From: Moorella humiferrea
GTDB lineage: Bacteria > Bacillota > DSM-521 > Neomoorellales > Neomoorellaceae
Reading direction: 5' to 3'
Assembly (NCBI RefSeq): GCF_039233145.1
Contig: NZ_CP136419.1
Location: forward strand, 1,586,001-1,650,000
DNA length: 64,000 bases
The notes beneath the pieces are model-generated. The model ran no database searches. It saw only the letters and a list, made by a program, of their open reading frames with translations, and was not told the origin of the DNA. Each line of letters starts with the position of its first letter. Position 1 is the stretch's first letter. The translations under genes were made by a program, and so were the position numbers. Below, piece after piece: positions 24,044 to 32,966 of this stretch.

Positions 24044-25845
24044 CACTGGCCGCCTCCCGTGAGGTAGGGCATCTCGTAAGGCGCGGCCTCGATCCGCACC
24101 TGCACCCGCTGGGTCCCGGCCACCAGTAAGCCCTCGCCGCGCTTGGCCGAAGCCAGAAGGTCATGCTCCGCTTCCGAGAGGTTCATCAGGGTGGTGATGG
24201 CTTCCAGGTCCTTTTCCCCCTGAGCCAATAGCAGCTTATAGGTAGGGTTATCAAGCAGCGCCTGGCCGTGGCGGGCCACCTCCGGGGCCAGAAAGTCGAT
24301 CACGTTCTGAGAGATGACCACCAGGCCGCCCATGTACTTGCGGATGCGTTTCGAGGTGTCCCGCAGGAAGGCCAGGGCCTGGGGCGTCTGGGGATCCACC
24401 AACAGCCAGGCTTCATCCACGATCAGTAGGGTCCTTTCCTGGCGGTCCTTTTCAATCTGGTGCCAGGCAAAGGACAGGACGTTGAAGTACTGCGCCCGGC
24501 GGACGGCATCATCCGCGTTCTGCAGGTCGTGGACATCCAGGATGATCAGGTCGCTGTCGGCAGATGCCGTGGTCGGCCCGGCCCATAAGGAAGCGTCGGC
24601 CCCTTCTGCCGCCCGGCGCAGGAGTACCGCCAGGCGGCCGTAAGTATCCGGGCTTTCTCCCGCTCGGGCGGCGACATAGGCGTAAAGTTCCCTGGTGGTG
24701 GGCCATTTCTCCGCGGGTATATCCGCCGGGTCGGTCTGCCAGCCGATACCCGTCTGGCGGTAGACCTCTACCAGGGCTTCTTCCAGGGCCGCCCTCTCCA
24801 GGTCGTTTAAATCCCGCAGGTAGAGGGAAAAGAAGGTCCGCAGAGTCTGCAGGTGCAGGGCCAGGGGTCCCCTGGCGGTCACCCTTTCTTCCTCCCCTTC
24901 TTCGTCGTCCAGGGGTACCGGCCGTACCTGCAGGGGATTGATGCGCCCTTTCCCCCCGGCGCAGTTGATCCAGGCCCCATCCAGGAGGCGGCACATCTCC
25001 CGGTACTCCCGTTCCGGGTCGATGATGATCACCCTGGCCCCCCGGGCCAGTTCTCGCAAAATGAGCATCTTCACCGCAAAAGATTTACCCGCCCCGGGCT
25101 TGGCCAGGACGGTCCAGTTGGAATTCGTCCTGTCACCGCCCCGCTGCCAGATGTCCACCAGCACCAGTCCGCCGTCCCGGTCGCGGCCCAGGACCACGCC
25201 GCTGACGTCGTTAATGCCGGAAGCAGTAAAAGGAAAACTGGCGGCCACCGTCTCCGCCGGCATGTTTCTCGCCCCGGCGTCTTTGATGCCTGGAGGCAAT
25301 AAAGCCCAAGGCCCTACCGCCTTCAATCCTTCTTCCTGCCGGAATACGGCCACCCTTCCCCGCATCCCGGCGGCGGCCAAGGCCGCTTCCACTTGCCTGG
25401 TCCTCCGGTCCAGGGCTTCCTGGTCCGGGGCCAGGACCAGGAGAACAACAGTCACGTAGAAAACCTGCTGCTGTTCCTGGTCAATCTTTCTAAGCAGCTC
25501 CTGGGCGTCCTTCAGAGCCTGCTCCGTGCGCTGCATCACCAGGGCGTTGCCCCCCAGCTCCAGCCGACCAGTGTACTCGCCTATGGCCCTGTTGATGCTT
25601 AATACCAGGTTCGCCGGGTCGGTAGGGGTCACGTGGATGGAAGCCACCACTCCCGGCATCCCAGCCACCCGGGCCAGCCACGCCGGGCCTACCCGCGGGG
25701 GATAATCAGTTATGACCATCACCCTGGCCAGCTGCTCACCGAAAGTTATTTGCCTGGGACCAAAGTCAAGCGCCTGTGGAGCCAGAACATCAAGAAGACC
25801 AAAGAATGTGGGCGCTTGTTGGGTTTGCGCTTTATACTTGCTCAT
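24043..25845 (-). CDS. virB4: VirB4/TraC-like ATPase of type IV secretion (C-terminal motor part)
   Basis: 600 residues. Walker A LAKPGAGKSFAVKM (about 240), ARVIIIDPEREYREM, Walker B TLLIVDEAWLLVDP, and the VirB4 motif LRDTSKRIRKYMGGLVVISQ. It powers assembly of the transfer channel at the inner face of the membrane. The usual VirB4 N-terminal domain seems to be encoded by 26568-27197, with a vapBC-like pair inserted between. Start ATG has GGGGTGA upstream. Confidence 0.92.
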   Translation of the reverse strand: MSKYKAQTQQAPTFFGLLDVLAPQALDFGPRQITFGEQLARVMVITDYPPRVGPAWLARVAGMPGVVASIHVTPTDPANLVLSINRAIGEYTGRLELGGNALVMQRTEQALKDAQELLRKIDQEQQQVFYVTVVLLVLAPDQEALDRRTRQVEAALAAAGMRGRVAVFRQEEGLKAVGPWALLPPGIKDAGARNMPAETVAASFPFTASGINDVSGVVLGRDRDGGLVLVDIWQRGGDRTNSNWTVLAKPGAGKSFAVKMLILRELARGARVIIIDPEREYREMCRLLDGAWINCAGGKGRINPLQVRPVPLDDEEGEEERVTARGPLALHLQTLRTFFSLYLRDLNDLERAALEEALVEVYRQTGIGWQTDPADIPAEKWPTTRELYAYVAARAGESPDTYGRLAVLLRRAAEGADASLWAGPTTASADSDLIILDVHDLQNADDAVRRAQYFNVLSFAWHQIEKDRQERTLLIVDEAWLLVDPQTPQALAFLRDTSKRIRKYMGGLVVISQNVIDFLAPEVARHGQALLDNPTYKLLLAQGEKDLEAITTLMNLSEAEHDLLASAKRGEGLLVAGTQRVQVRIEAAPYEMPYLTGGGQ

Positions 25846-25905
25846 TTACCGAATCACCCCTGTATGTTATACTAAATGTATAGCAAATTCCCGGGAGGTC
25901 TTAAT

Positions 25906-26190
25906 ATGACCGAAAAAACACGTCTCAAAGCTATAAGATTTCCCGAATACCTCGTCCGGGACTTAAGCAAGCACGTTAGACGGGGCAAACAAAGCGACTT
26001 CATTATCAGGGCCACCGAAGAAGCTCTCCTGCGGTTGAAGCAGGCGAAAGCCCTTAAGGAGTACCAGGGTGTATTTACCCCTGACGAATACCCTGAATTT
26101 AGAGACCGGGAAAGCATCGAAGCATGGGTAAGAAACTTGCGCCAGGAAGCAGAAGAAAGGCTGGCCAGGTGGTCGCGAGATGAAAAATAA
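25906..26190 (+). CDS. VapB-like antitoxin
   Basis: 94 residues from MTEKTRLKAI with GGGAGG at 7 bases. Ribbon-helix-helix start (RLKAIRFPEYLVRDLSKHVR, QSDFIIRATEEALLRL), then a charged tail. It overlaps the PIN-domain toxin gene by 11 bases, the usual antitoxin-first order. Transcribed against the surrounding conjugation operon. Confidence 0.8.
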   Translation: MTEKTRLKAIRFPEYLVRDLSKHVRRGKQSDFIIRATEEALLRLKQAKALKEYQGVFTPDEYPEFRDRESIEAWVRNLRQEAEERLARWSRDEK

Positions 26191-26578
26191 AACCCCGGTC
26201 AAAGGCTTTTTGCTGGACACTACGGCCTTAATTGATTTCTTGCGCGGCGACAAACACACCATCGCCCTTCTTGAAGTCCTCAAAGATAAGGCTCCCTTGG
26301 CCGCCTGCCCCATAACTGTGGCCGAAGTTTTTTCCGGGGCCCGGGAAAAGGAGCTCCTCGTAGTAGAACGGTTTCTCTCCAGCCTGAAGTTTTACCCCAT
26401 AGACTACGAATCCTCCCGCCTGGCCGGCCGCTGGCGTTACACTTATGCCAGAAAAGGCATCACCCTTAGCCTGCCCGATACCCTCATAGCGGCCGTAGCC
26501 CTCCGCAACAACCTGGCTCTGGTAACGGCAAATGACAGGCATTACCCCATGGAGGAACTGATTATCATCACCCACTAA
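26180..26578 (+). CDS. vapC: VapC-like PIN-domain ribonuclease toxin
   Basis: 132 residues. PIN-domain acidic residues are present: FLLDTTALIDFLRG, ITVAEVFSGARE, LSLPDTLIAAVAL and LVTANDRHYPM. PIN toxins cut RNA (often tRNA or rRNA) unless bound by VapB. The 3' end overlaps the convergent VirB4 N-terminal gene by 11 bases. The pair may stabilise the element. Confidence 0.9.
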   Translation: MKNKTPVKGFLLDTTALIDFLRGDKHTIALLEVLKDKAPLAACPITVAEVFSGAREKELLVVERFLSSLKFYPIDYESSRLAGRWRYTYARKGITLSLPDTLIAAVALRNNLALVTANDRHYPMEELIIITH

Positions 26579-27197
26579 GCACTGGCGGCAGGTAGGGACC
26601 GGCGAATAGAGGCGGCCGCTCAAAAGCCGCCTGGGCAGGATGGGTAAAAACAAAGAGCAGGTCAATGATTTCCTGGTCGCTGCATACCCTTACCTTTAAG
26701 CCGGACCGTTCCAGGTTGCTTGCCAGTTCATGCGCCCTTTGCAGGACTTCTACCTGCTCCTTCCCCGGAAGCAAAATGTAATATCTTCTTTCCAGCGCCT
26801 CCCCGCTGGCCACTAGAGTAGCCACGTAGCGGGTATATTCCTGCAGGAGCTTCTTCCGCGCCGGGTTGCCAGTCTCCCGGGCCAGGTCCTGCAAGCCTTT
26901 GAGGTAGGCGTCCAGGTCCACCGGCCGGCCCAGGGAAAGGATTTGGAAGGCCTCCCGCTGGCCGTTCAGGGCTTCGTGGACAGCGGTAATGACGCGCATC
27001 TTCTCGTTCTCCGATTTCAAGGCCAGGTTGAAGGGCTCAACCTTCAAGACCGCCACCACCTGGCCGTCTTTCCTGGTTATTACCCCGCCGGCAATGTCCT
27101 TCCAGGGCAGCCAGTCCTGGACCGCTTTCCTGGCCGCCGTATTATCAACCTGTTGCTGTTTGGGAGGTTTCTTTTTCACCGGTAGTTTGAAAGCCAT
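26568..27197 (-). CDS. VirB4 N-terminal-domain protein (TraC-like)
   Basis: 209 residues starting MAFKLPVKKKPPKQQQVD behind AGGAGAG. It has the features of the VirB4/TrsE N-terminal domain: WLPWKDIAGGVITRKDGQVV, AVLKVEPFNLALKSENEK, RYYILLP, and a C-terminal LLFVFTHPAQAAFERPP. No ATPase motif. It lies in the VirB4 place directly after PrgI, and the motor part follows at 24043-25845 beyond vapBC. A split VirB4 working in trans is likely. Confidence 0.78.
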   Translation of the reverse strand: MAFKLPVKKKPPKQQQVDNTAARKAVQDWLPWKDIAGGVITRKDGQVVAVLKVEPFNLALKSENEKMRVITAVHEALNGQREAFQILSLGRPVDLDAYLKGLQDLARETGNPARKKLLQEYTRYVATLVASGEALERRYYILLPGKEQVEVLQRAHELASNLERSGLKVRVCSDQEIIDLLFVFTHPAQAAFERPPLFAGPYLPPVLSG

Positions 27198-27201
27198 ATC
27201 C

Positions 27202-27495
27202 TCACTCTCCTTTGGTCACGTATAGATACCGCCGCTGGGCCATAGACCAGCGCCGCCACTGCTGGATGAGGTCCAGGAGGCTCAGGCCGTTCGGCCCCTG
27301 TTTGGTGACGAAGAAGGCCAGTCCCGGCGGCAGGACGAAGAGGACGAAGCGGACTACGGATTTGGTAAACAAGCCGGAAAGGAAAAACAACGCCAAACCC
27401 ACTAAAGCCCCGGCAACTACTGCCGCCAGCTCAAACCAGCCGAAGCCGGGGAAAAACTCGAATTTAGCCGATACATTTCTGGGTATCAGGTACAT
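27202..27495 (-). CDS. PrgI-family (VirB3-like) membrane protein
   Basis: 97 residues; AGGAGGTG about 12 bases before the ATG. Opening MYLIPRNVSAKFEFFPGFGW is the PrgI hallmark, followed by two membrane helices (LAAVVAGALVGLALFFLSGL; FVLFVLPPGLAFFV) and a charged tail. VirB3-like subunits sit with VirB4 in the inner membrane complex; this one directly precedes the VirB4 N-terminal gene by 4 bases. Confidence 0.88.
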   Translation of the reverse strand: MYLIPRNVSAKFEFFPGFGWFELAAVVAGALVGLALFFLSGLFTKSVVRFVLFVLPPGLAFFVTKQGPNGLSLLDLIQQWRRWSMAQRRYLYVTKGE

Positions 27496-27527
27496 GCGTT
27501 AAATTAACACCTCCTGCCTTTAAACTT

Positions 27528-27917
27528 TTACATTACTCCCCATGCCTTGCCCCATAACCTGCCTATCAGCAAGCCCAGGGCCAGGCCTGGCAAGGCTGCC
27601 GAAAAGCGCCACACCCATTCTTTAAACCTGATGCCGCAGTATTTAGCGCCCGCGCTGGCACATGCAACGTAGTGTGAGCTAAGACCACCTGAAGCGACAG
27701 TAAGCCAGCTGTAGACAAATTGGCCGGGACCAAAGGAATAATTCATTAAATCAAAGAAAACGGCGCCTAATACCATCCAGAAAGAGGCAAAAAGCCCGTC
27801 AAAGAATATACGCATGATAGAGGTGCTGTAACGGTAGAGGGAATAACCCGGGAGTAAAGATATTCCAGCAACAAAAATCAGGTATAATAGAGCGCCCGCG
27901 CCGAAAAGAGCAGTCAT
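27528..27917 (-). CDS. Small membrane protein of the conjugation operon
   Basis: 129 residues with three to four predicted membrane helices (LLYLIFVAGISLLPGYSLY; LFASFWMVLGAVFFDLM; AALPGLALGLLIGRLWG). No family recognised. Spaced 7 bases after the VirB6-like gene and before PrgI, it is most likely a structural part of the transfer machine. Confidence 0.7.
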   Translation of the reverse strand: MTALFGAGALLYLIFVAGISLLPGYSLYRYSTSIMRIFFDGLFASFWMVLGAVFFDLMNYSFGPGQFVYSWLTVASGGLSSHYVACASAGAKYCGIRFKEWVWRFSAALPGLALGLLIGRLWGKAWGVM

Positions 27918-27924
27918 CGCTAAT

Positions 27925-28782
27925 CTACCCCCTCATGAACACCCTCCGCATGATATACATGGTCCCTGCCGTCTGGCCGGCGTGGCTCATAGCCCCTCCT
28001 AAACCGGTATGGTAGGCGAACTGCCGCAGGACGGCAGGGGTCTTGAAGGCCACCCAAAGCCAGCCGATCAGAAGGAACAACTTCAACACGTCGGAGTTAA
28101 AGGTAAAGGTCATGGTGGTCGCGAGAAACCCCTTCATCATGAAGGTCTGCAGGGCCTGGGAACTGGACAGGACCACCAATTCCCGCCACCACACCGCCGC
28201 CACCCCTTCATCGGCCCTGGTCAAACCCACCGCCATAATCGGTCCCACGGCGGCTAGGGCGGCCACCTCGACCGCCCGGATGCCGGTCTGGATGAGGATC
28301 AAGGCCCAAATAACGATAGCAGCGATAGCGGTAATCATGATCAGGAAGGGCGTCGTGCCCACGGAAACGATGGTGTCGATAAAGTTGGCCGGGTTGGGAT
28401 TCACTGCCGAGAGGTTGGCCACGCTCTGGGCCAGGTCGTTGCCCCAGGTGTAAACGGTCTTCACCAGCCAGGGCCCGGCGCCGATGACGGCTGCAGCCAT
28501 GGCGGTGCGCTTTAACAGCCCTCCCGGGTCTGCCCCCGGATCGCCGTGGGTATGCAGGATATAGACTTGTAATGCTTCGGCCCCCACCTTGACGGCCAGC
28601 AGGCTCCCGGCTACTGCCTGGGCCAGGTGGACGGCGCTCTGCACGTATACCGAGTCTAAAATCTGTAACGCCAGGGCCATCTCATTGCCAGCAAAGGCGG
28701 CGAAGGTAGTCAGGGCGTTCTCCATGATACCTGCCAGGAACTTATTGATGGCATTGATAATGAGGTTAGCGACTATATCCAA
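27925..28782 (-). CDS. VirB6/TrbL-like polytopic membrane protein
   Basis: 285 residues from the TTG at 28782, favoured because GGGAGGGAG lies just before it; an ATG at 28800 sits ahead of that site. Many helices: LLKRTAMAAAVIGAGPWLVK; PFLIMITAIAAIVIWALILI; VAALAAVGPIMAVGLTRADE. The end VFMRG follows a conserved FAYHTGLGGAMSHAG. It is thought to form the channel in the membrane in Gram-positive elements. Confidence 0.85.
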   Translation of the reverse strand: MDIVANLIINAINKFLAGIMENALTTFAAFAGNEMALALQILDSVYVQSAVHLAQAVAGSLLAVKVGAEALQVYILHTHGDPGADPGGLLKRTAMAAAVIGAGPWLVKTVYTWGNDLAQSVANLSAVNPNPANFIDTIVSVGTTPFLIMITAIAAIVIWALILIQTGIRAVEVAALAAVGPIMAVGLTRADEGVAAVWWRELVVLSSSQALQTFMMKGFLATTMTFTFNSDVLKLFLLIGWLWVAFKTPAVLRQFAYHTGLGGAMSHAGQTAGTMYIMRRVFMRG

Positions 28783-28805
28783 ACTCTCTCCCTCCCCCAT
28801 AAAGG

Positions 28806-28833
28806 GAACAGGCCCGGTATCGCCGGGCCTGCG
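28806..28833 (-). terminator. Hairpin between VirB2-like and VirB6-like genes
   Basis: GCAGGCCCGGCGATACCGGGCCTG on the minus strand has 10-bp arms. Only a short T-run follows, so it may reduce rather than end transcription, giving more pilin message than downstream message. Confidence 0.5.
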
Positions 28834-28843
28834 CTATATAAAC

Positions 28844-29191
28844 CTAACCCTGGAAATAACTTAAAAAGACCTTGGTGATACCCACCGCCGATTCGCCAAT
28901 GGCGCCGCCAATTAAAACGTTCCGCATAGCCCGGTTGTGGGCGGCGGCCGTGGCCGGGTCACCGTCGGACATCTGCTTCATCAGGGCGTGGTAGCCGATG
29001 GCCGCCCCGGACCCGGCAGGGATAATGCCTAGCAGCCAGGAAGTAACGTCGTTAAGCAGGTTTATTGCTCCGGTGACAATCTGGGGCTGGCCACCGCTGG
29101 TGGCGGCAAAGGCGGCTTTGGCAAAGGCAAGCAGGATGACGGGCACATACGGGCCGGCTTTCTTTAGGACACCGGCAAGCTTTTCCAACAT
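28844..29191 (-). CDS. VirB2/TrbC-like pilin protein
   Basis: 115 residues with signal-like first helix (YVPVILLAFAKAAFAATSGG) and a second helix (LLGIIPAGSGAAIGYHALMK), then AHNRAMRNVLIGGAIGESAV, a pattern typical of Firmicute VirB2-like subunits. AAAGGGGG upstream. It sits between VirD4 and VirB6, the usual order. Confidence 0.82.
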   Translation of the reverse strand: MLEKLAGVLKKAGPYVPVILLAFAKAAFAATSGGQPQIVTGAINLLNDVTSWLLGIIPAGSGAAIGYHALMKQMSDGDPATAAAHNRAMRNVLIGGAIGESAVGITKVFLSYFQG

Positions 29192-29208
29192 GGTTTCTCG
29201 TCCCCCTT

Positions 29209-31047
29209 TTAGAGATTAGAGATAACATCTGCGTCATTGTCCCCGGGGTCAACTGTAACGGCCTCTTGCCTCCCCGCCATCGGCCCGGGTAACCACACCG
29301 GCGGGGCCGTTATCACCCCCTGATCAGGTTTTTCTGTAGCGGCAGGCGTTAAATAGCCAGCAATGGGCCAGGCCGAGAGGTCCAGCAAGGGCAATCGAGC
29401 CGGGTTTTCCCTGGCCTGAAGAATTAAAGCCCATCCCTTTGGCCAGCGCCGCACCTCGTCGGGCAGGAGCAAAGGCCTGCCGGTTAAAGCTTCCGTAGTC
29501 CCGGAAGAGTAATCAGCGGCCCGCACCTGGCTGGAGTAGCTTTCCGTCCGCACCGTGTATTTGCCCGTCATATTGCTGATTGTCTCGGCAGTCTTTTCAT
29601 CGGTCGTAGATAAATAAACCCAGGTAGCGCAATTGCCGGTAATGGTCCCGGCCGCCTCTTTGTACTTGGTCTTAATCTGGGATAAATCCTGGATGGCCAG
29701 GAGGAAACGCATCCCCCGCCCGGCCGCAACCGTGAGCCGGTGGTCAAAATCAGGTACAGGAGGTAGGTTTCCTATCTCGTCCAGGAGGAAATTAACCCGG
29801 ACCGGGAGCCTGCCGCCGCAACTATAGGCGGTATCCACCAGGGCCTGGTAAACCTGGCTGATGTACAGGGTGGCCAGGACGTTCCTGGTGCTCCTCTCGT
29901 CGGGCACCACCAGGAACACCGCTGCTTTTTCCAGCCCGAGGATAGTTATGTCGTGGTCCTGAGCTGCTGTCAGCCAGGCCACCTCCGGGTCGGCCCAAAG
30001 CCTCAACTGTGCCGCCGTGCCGGTAAAGATGCTGGAACGCAGCCGGTCCTCGGACAGGGCCGCCACGCCGTAGGCCGCCCGGGCCGGGTGGCCCTGGGGG
30101 AAACGCCGGAAGTATTCGTCCAGCTTTTCTCCACCGCCACTGCCAAGTTCCGTCAGCAGGGCGTAGGCGCTGGCCAGGTGCTTGGTTCCTTCGGGGGCCT
30201 GGTCCGCCACCGCCAGGGCCAGGGCCGCCGTCAGGCTCTCCTGGGCCTGGGGCCAGATGCTGTCCCCGTAGTGGGGCTGCTGGTGGGTGATTATATTGCC
30301 TATATCCCAGGCCGCCTGGCTGGCGGCCGGGATATTCCCCTCCCGGAGGGCCTTGCTCACCGGCTCCAGCGGGTTCCACCTGCTGCCGCGGTAAGGCTGG
30401 CGCAAGTCGATAAGTACTACCCTGTAACCCTGGCGCTTCAGATACCCGCTAGTCATGGTATGAAGCTCTCCCTTGGGATCGGTGACCAGCATTGATTGCC
30501 CAGCATTGGCCAGGGTCCAGATGGTGGGCATAATGATCCGCCGGGATTTGCCGCTCCGGGTGGCCCCGATGACCAGACAGTGGGTATCACCAGCGTCCAG
30601 CCAAGCGATAAACCCCTTCCCCTCTTCCGCCCCTACCACGAAGCCGCCCGGAGATTTGCCGGTTAGATCCCAGAGGGTCAAAGTGGTGGCGATCTCCTTC
30701 CTGGTCCGCCACCGGGCTGTGCCGTGCTGGCCCTGGCCGGCCGCCTCCGGGCCGCCTATATCATTTCTGGCTTTACTTTTCCGCCTGGTAGCCGGCCACA
30801 AAATGGATATGGCTGCAGCGCCAAAAGCGGGCTGCAGCCATATCCAGGTGTTACGCATCTTTTCATCCTTCACCAGTATTGCCGGCCCGGCCAGGGGGCG
30901 GGCCAGGGTTTCTTTCTTCCAGGCTTCCAGGCCGGGCTTAAAGCCCTGGACTTTGATAAATAAGGGCAGCTTTAGCACCAACGGAACCAATAGCAGGTCC
31001 AATAAAACCAGGAGCAATAAAATGACATGGCGGAATTTAATTTTCAC
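29209..31047 (-). CDS. virD4: VirD4/TraG-type coupling ATPase
   Basis: 612 residues, GTG start overlapping the relaxase stop. Two N-terminal membrane helices (VILLLLVLLDLLLVPLVL; TWIWLQPAFGAAAISILWPA). Walker A VIGATRSGKSRRII, then SMLVTDPKGELH and VNFLLDEIGNLPPVPDF (Walker B). Couples the relaxase-DNA complex to the secretion channel. Confidence 0.95.
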   Translation of the reverse strand: MKIKFRHVILLLLVLLDLLLVPLVLKLPLFIKVQGFKPGLEAWKKETLARPLAGPAILVKDEKMRNTWIWLQPAFGAAAISILWPATRRKSKARNDIGGPEAAGQGQHGTARWRTRKEIATTLTLWDLTGKSPGGFVVGAEEGKGFIAWLDAGDTHCLVIGATRSGKSRRIIMPTIWTLANAGQSMLVTDPKGELHTMTSGYLKRQGYRVVLIDLRQPYRGSRWNPLEPVSKALREGNIPAASQAAWDIGNIITHQQPHYGDSIWPQAQESLTAALALAVADQAPEGTKHLASAYALLTELGSGGGEKLDEYFRRFPQGHPARAAYGVAALSEDRLRSSIFTGTAAQLRLWADPEVAWLTAAQDHDITILGLEKAAVFLVVPDERSTRNVLATLYISQVYQALVDTAYSCGGRLPVRVNFLLDEIGNLPPVPDFDHRLTVAAGRGMRFLLAIQDLSQIKTKYKEAAGTITGNCATWVYLSTTDEKTAETISNMTGKYTVRTESYSSQVRAADYSSGTTEALTGRPLLLPDEVRRWPKGWALILQARENPARLPLLDLSAWPIAGYLTPAATEKPDQGVITAPPVWLPGPMAGRQEAVTVDPGDNDADVISNL

Positions 31048-32324
31048 AACATCCCCATCTCCCTTCCTTCTTCCCTTGCCCGGCGCCGGCGGCGTTCCAG
31101 GTCCCTTTCCGCCAAAAGCTGCGCCTGGGCCTCAGCCCGGGTGCGCTCGCGCTCCAGGGCCCGCCAGGCGGCCTTCCAGACGCTGTTGGCTATCCGGCTT
31201 TTTTCAACCTGGATTTGCCTGCTTTCCCCTTTTTCTTTGAACTCTAATTCCCTCTCCAGGCGGTTTATAGCAGCCGCGCCTTTCAACACCACCTGGGCCA
31301 CACGGTCACGGATATCTTCATAAGCCTTCCGGGCCGCCTCGTCCAGAGCTTCAGGTTTTAAGGTATAATGGGAGGCGATTTGCCTGGCTAATTCCTGGTA
31401 GCGCCCAGCGGATTGGCTAAAACCGGGCTGCTTCAGTATCCAGTCGGCGATTTCCCTGGCCTGGGCTTTCACCTCGGCGGGCATATAGGCTAGGGCTATA
31501 CGGCCCTTACCGGGCATAATCCTGGCCAGGTCCTGCAGCATCCTCACCAGCAATTCTTCTCTACCGGGGGTAAGGACGGGCGGCATCTTGGGGCTGGAGC
31601 CCAAAAAAGCCCTGGCTTCCAGTCGGGCCATTTGCACCTCTTGCATAAACCCTGTCACTTTCGTTATATCATTACCTACCAGCTCCCTGATCGCGTCCCT
31701 GATGGCCGTCTTTTCTGCCGTAAGGCGGTCCCTTTCCTCGCGGAAAACCTCCCGGGCAAAGGAACGGAAAACCCCTTTTCTTTCTCCCGGCTCCAGGTAG
31801 CCCTGCCTCCTGGCGGTGCCATGTTCTTCCTCCCAAATAACCACATGACAATGGGGATGACCCTCTTTGCGGTGGAAGGCCGCCACCCAGCGGGCATGAT
31901 CCGGGTCCAGGTGCATGGCCTTGATGGCGTTGTTAACGCCGTTCTCAATGGCAGCCTGCCACTTTTCCCGCTCCACCAGGCCCAGGCGTTCCGCGTCGTC
32001 CTGCCGCAGGGAAACTATCACCCGCCAGACAGGCAGGTTATGCCTGTCCAGCTTGCTCCCTACTTCCTGCCAGTCGGGAACCGGCTCTCCTTCCGGTCCG
32101 AAAAGGCCGGAACTCCCGGGCCTTTCCGCCGCGTACTTTACATGTCCGGCAGCGGTGCCCAGTTCGACAGGGAAATCTTCATCCCCGACGCGGTAGGCTT
32201 CCGGATCGCCCCGGTCCGCTTCGGGCTTGGTGGCAATATACCGGATATGGTTATAATTACAGGCCATCTTTTTGGTGCCAGGCTGGTAGTACGCCACGTT
32301 GACGATGACCACGCTTTTGCTCAT
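31044..32324 (-). CDS. MOBP-type relaxase (MobP3-like)
   Basis: 426 residues. Catalytic Tyr candidates in the N-terminal YYQPGTKK region, then YIATKPEAD, KYAAERPGSSGLFG, and the metal-binding three-His motif HPHCHVVIW at about 170. The C-terminus is a long charged coiled coil (ERERTRAEAQAQLLAERDLE). It nicks oriT and stays bound to the transferred strand. Its ATG overlaps the stop of the XF1762 gene, while a decayed second relaxase start remains at 32880-32966. Confidence 0.9.
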   Translation of the reverse strand: MSKSVVIVNVAYYQPGTKKMACNYNHIRYIATKPEADRGDPEAYRVGDEDFPVELGTAAGHVKYAAERPGSSGLFGPEGEPVPDWQEVGSKLDRHNLPVWRVIVSLRQDDAERLGLVEREKWQAAIENGVNNAIKAMHLDPDHARWVAAFHRKEGHPHCHVVIWEEEHGTARRQGYLEPGERKGVFRSFAREVFREERDRLTAEKTAIRDAIRELVGNDITKVTGFMQEVQMARLEARAFLGSSPKMPPVLTPGREELLVRMLQDLARIMPGKGRIALAYMPAEVKAQAREIADWILKQPGFSQSAGRYQELARQIASHYTLKPEALDEAARKAYEDIRDRVAQVVLKGAAAINRLERELEFKEKGESRQIQVEKSRIANSVWKAAWRALERERTRAEAQAQLLAERDLERRRRRAREEGREMGML

Positions 32325-32830
32325 CCGTTAACCCCGCCGCCTTCCTCGGGTAAAAGTAAATCTCCTATTGGACCATCAGATACTTCCCACCGTAACTTCT
32401 GTTGTAACGGATGCTTGTCTACGCGGGGCCTGCTCGGGCGATTCCAACTCCCGCCTCCAGCCTGTCCCATACAACGCCAACCAGCTGCGCGAAGACTTGT
32501 ACCCGGCTCAGTAGTAAGAATATATGTTACTAATCGCCGATATCCCATCGCCCGTGTTGCCCGCCATGCCGCTGCATAAAGGGCGGAACAAGCGTTTTTA
32601 CATCCATCTGTAGCCAGCCGTCTAACTTCCAAAGTCCATCCATCATCAAGTACCCGTGATACTGGCCTCCCTATTATGGCCACACCCCGGATATTGTTTT
32701 TCTCATCAGCTACTGCGATAGAAAATTTATGTCCTTTAACTGGTCCATGATGACGATGGTATTGCTTGATAAAAGCGTTAGCCTCATCAAGTGTGCAGGG
32801 TACTATTATGAGTTTTGGTTGTCGGTTCAT
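32321..32830 (-). CDS. XF1762-family GNAT-like protein
   Basis: 169 residues closely matching the family pattern: TLDEANAFIKQYHRHHGPVK, GHKFSIAVADEKNNIRGVAI, GRPVSRVLDDGWTLEVRRLA, TTEPGTSLRAAGWRCMGQAG and RPSRPRVDKHP. The family is common in phages and mobile elements; its reaction is not established. It lies between the RHH accessory gene and the relaxase, placed there by an event that duplicated the relaxase start. Confidence 0.88.
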   Translation of the reverse strand: MNRQPKLIIVPCTLDEANAFIKQYHRHHGPVKGHKFSIAVADEKNNIRGVAIIGRPVSRVLDDGWTLEVRRLATDGCKNACSALYAAAWRATRAMGYRRLVTYILTTEPGTSLRAAGWRCMGQAGGGSWNRPSRPRVDKHPLQQKLRWEVSDGPIGDLLLPEEGGGVNG

Positions 32831-32879
32831 GTTAGCACCACCAATCTAACCCTTCTCTTTTTAGTTAGGAACCGGCTCT

Positions 32880-32966
32880 CCACCGGATATAGTTATAGTT
32901 GTCGCCCACCTTTTTAATCCCGAACTGGTAATAGGCCACGGTGACAACAACCACGTTCTTGCTCAT
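32880..32966 (-). pseudogene. Remnant of the original relaxase 5' end
   Basis: The ATG at 32966 overlaps the stop of the RHH gene and reads MSKNVVVVTVAYYQFGIKKV and GDNYNYIR, close to the relaxase start MSKSVVIVNVAYYQPG. It then jumps to GGAGAGCCGGTTCC, which in the intact relaxase encodes GEPVP about 50 codons later, and stops. So it is an internally deleted leftover of a relaxase copy. Confidence 0.8.
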
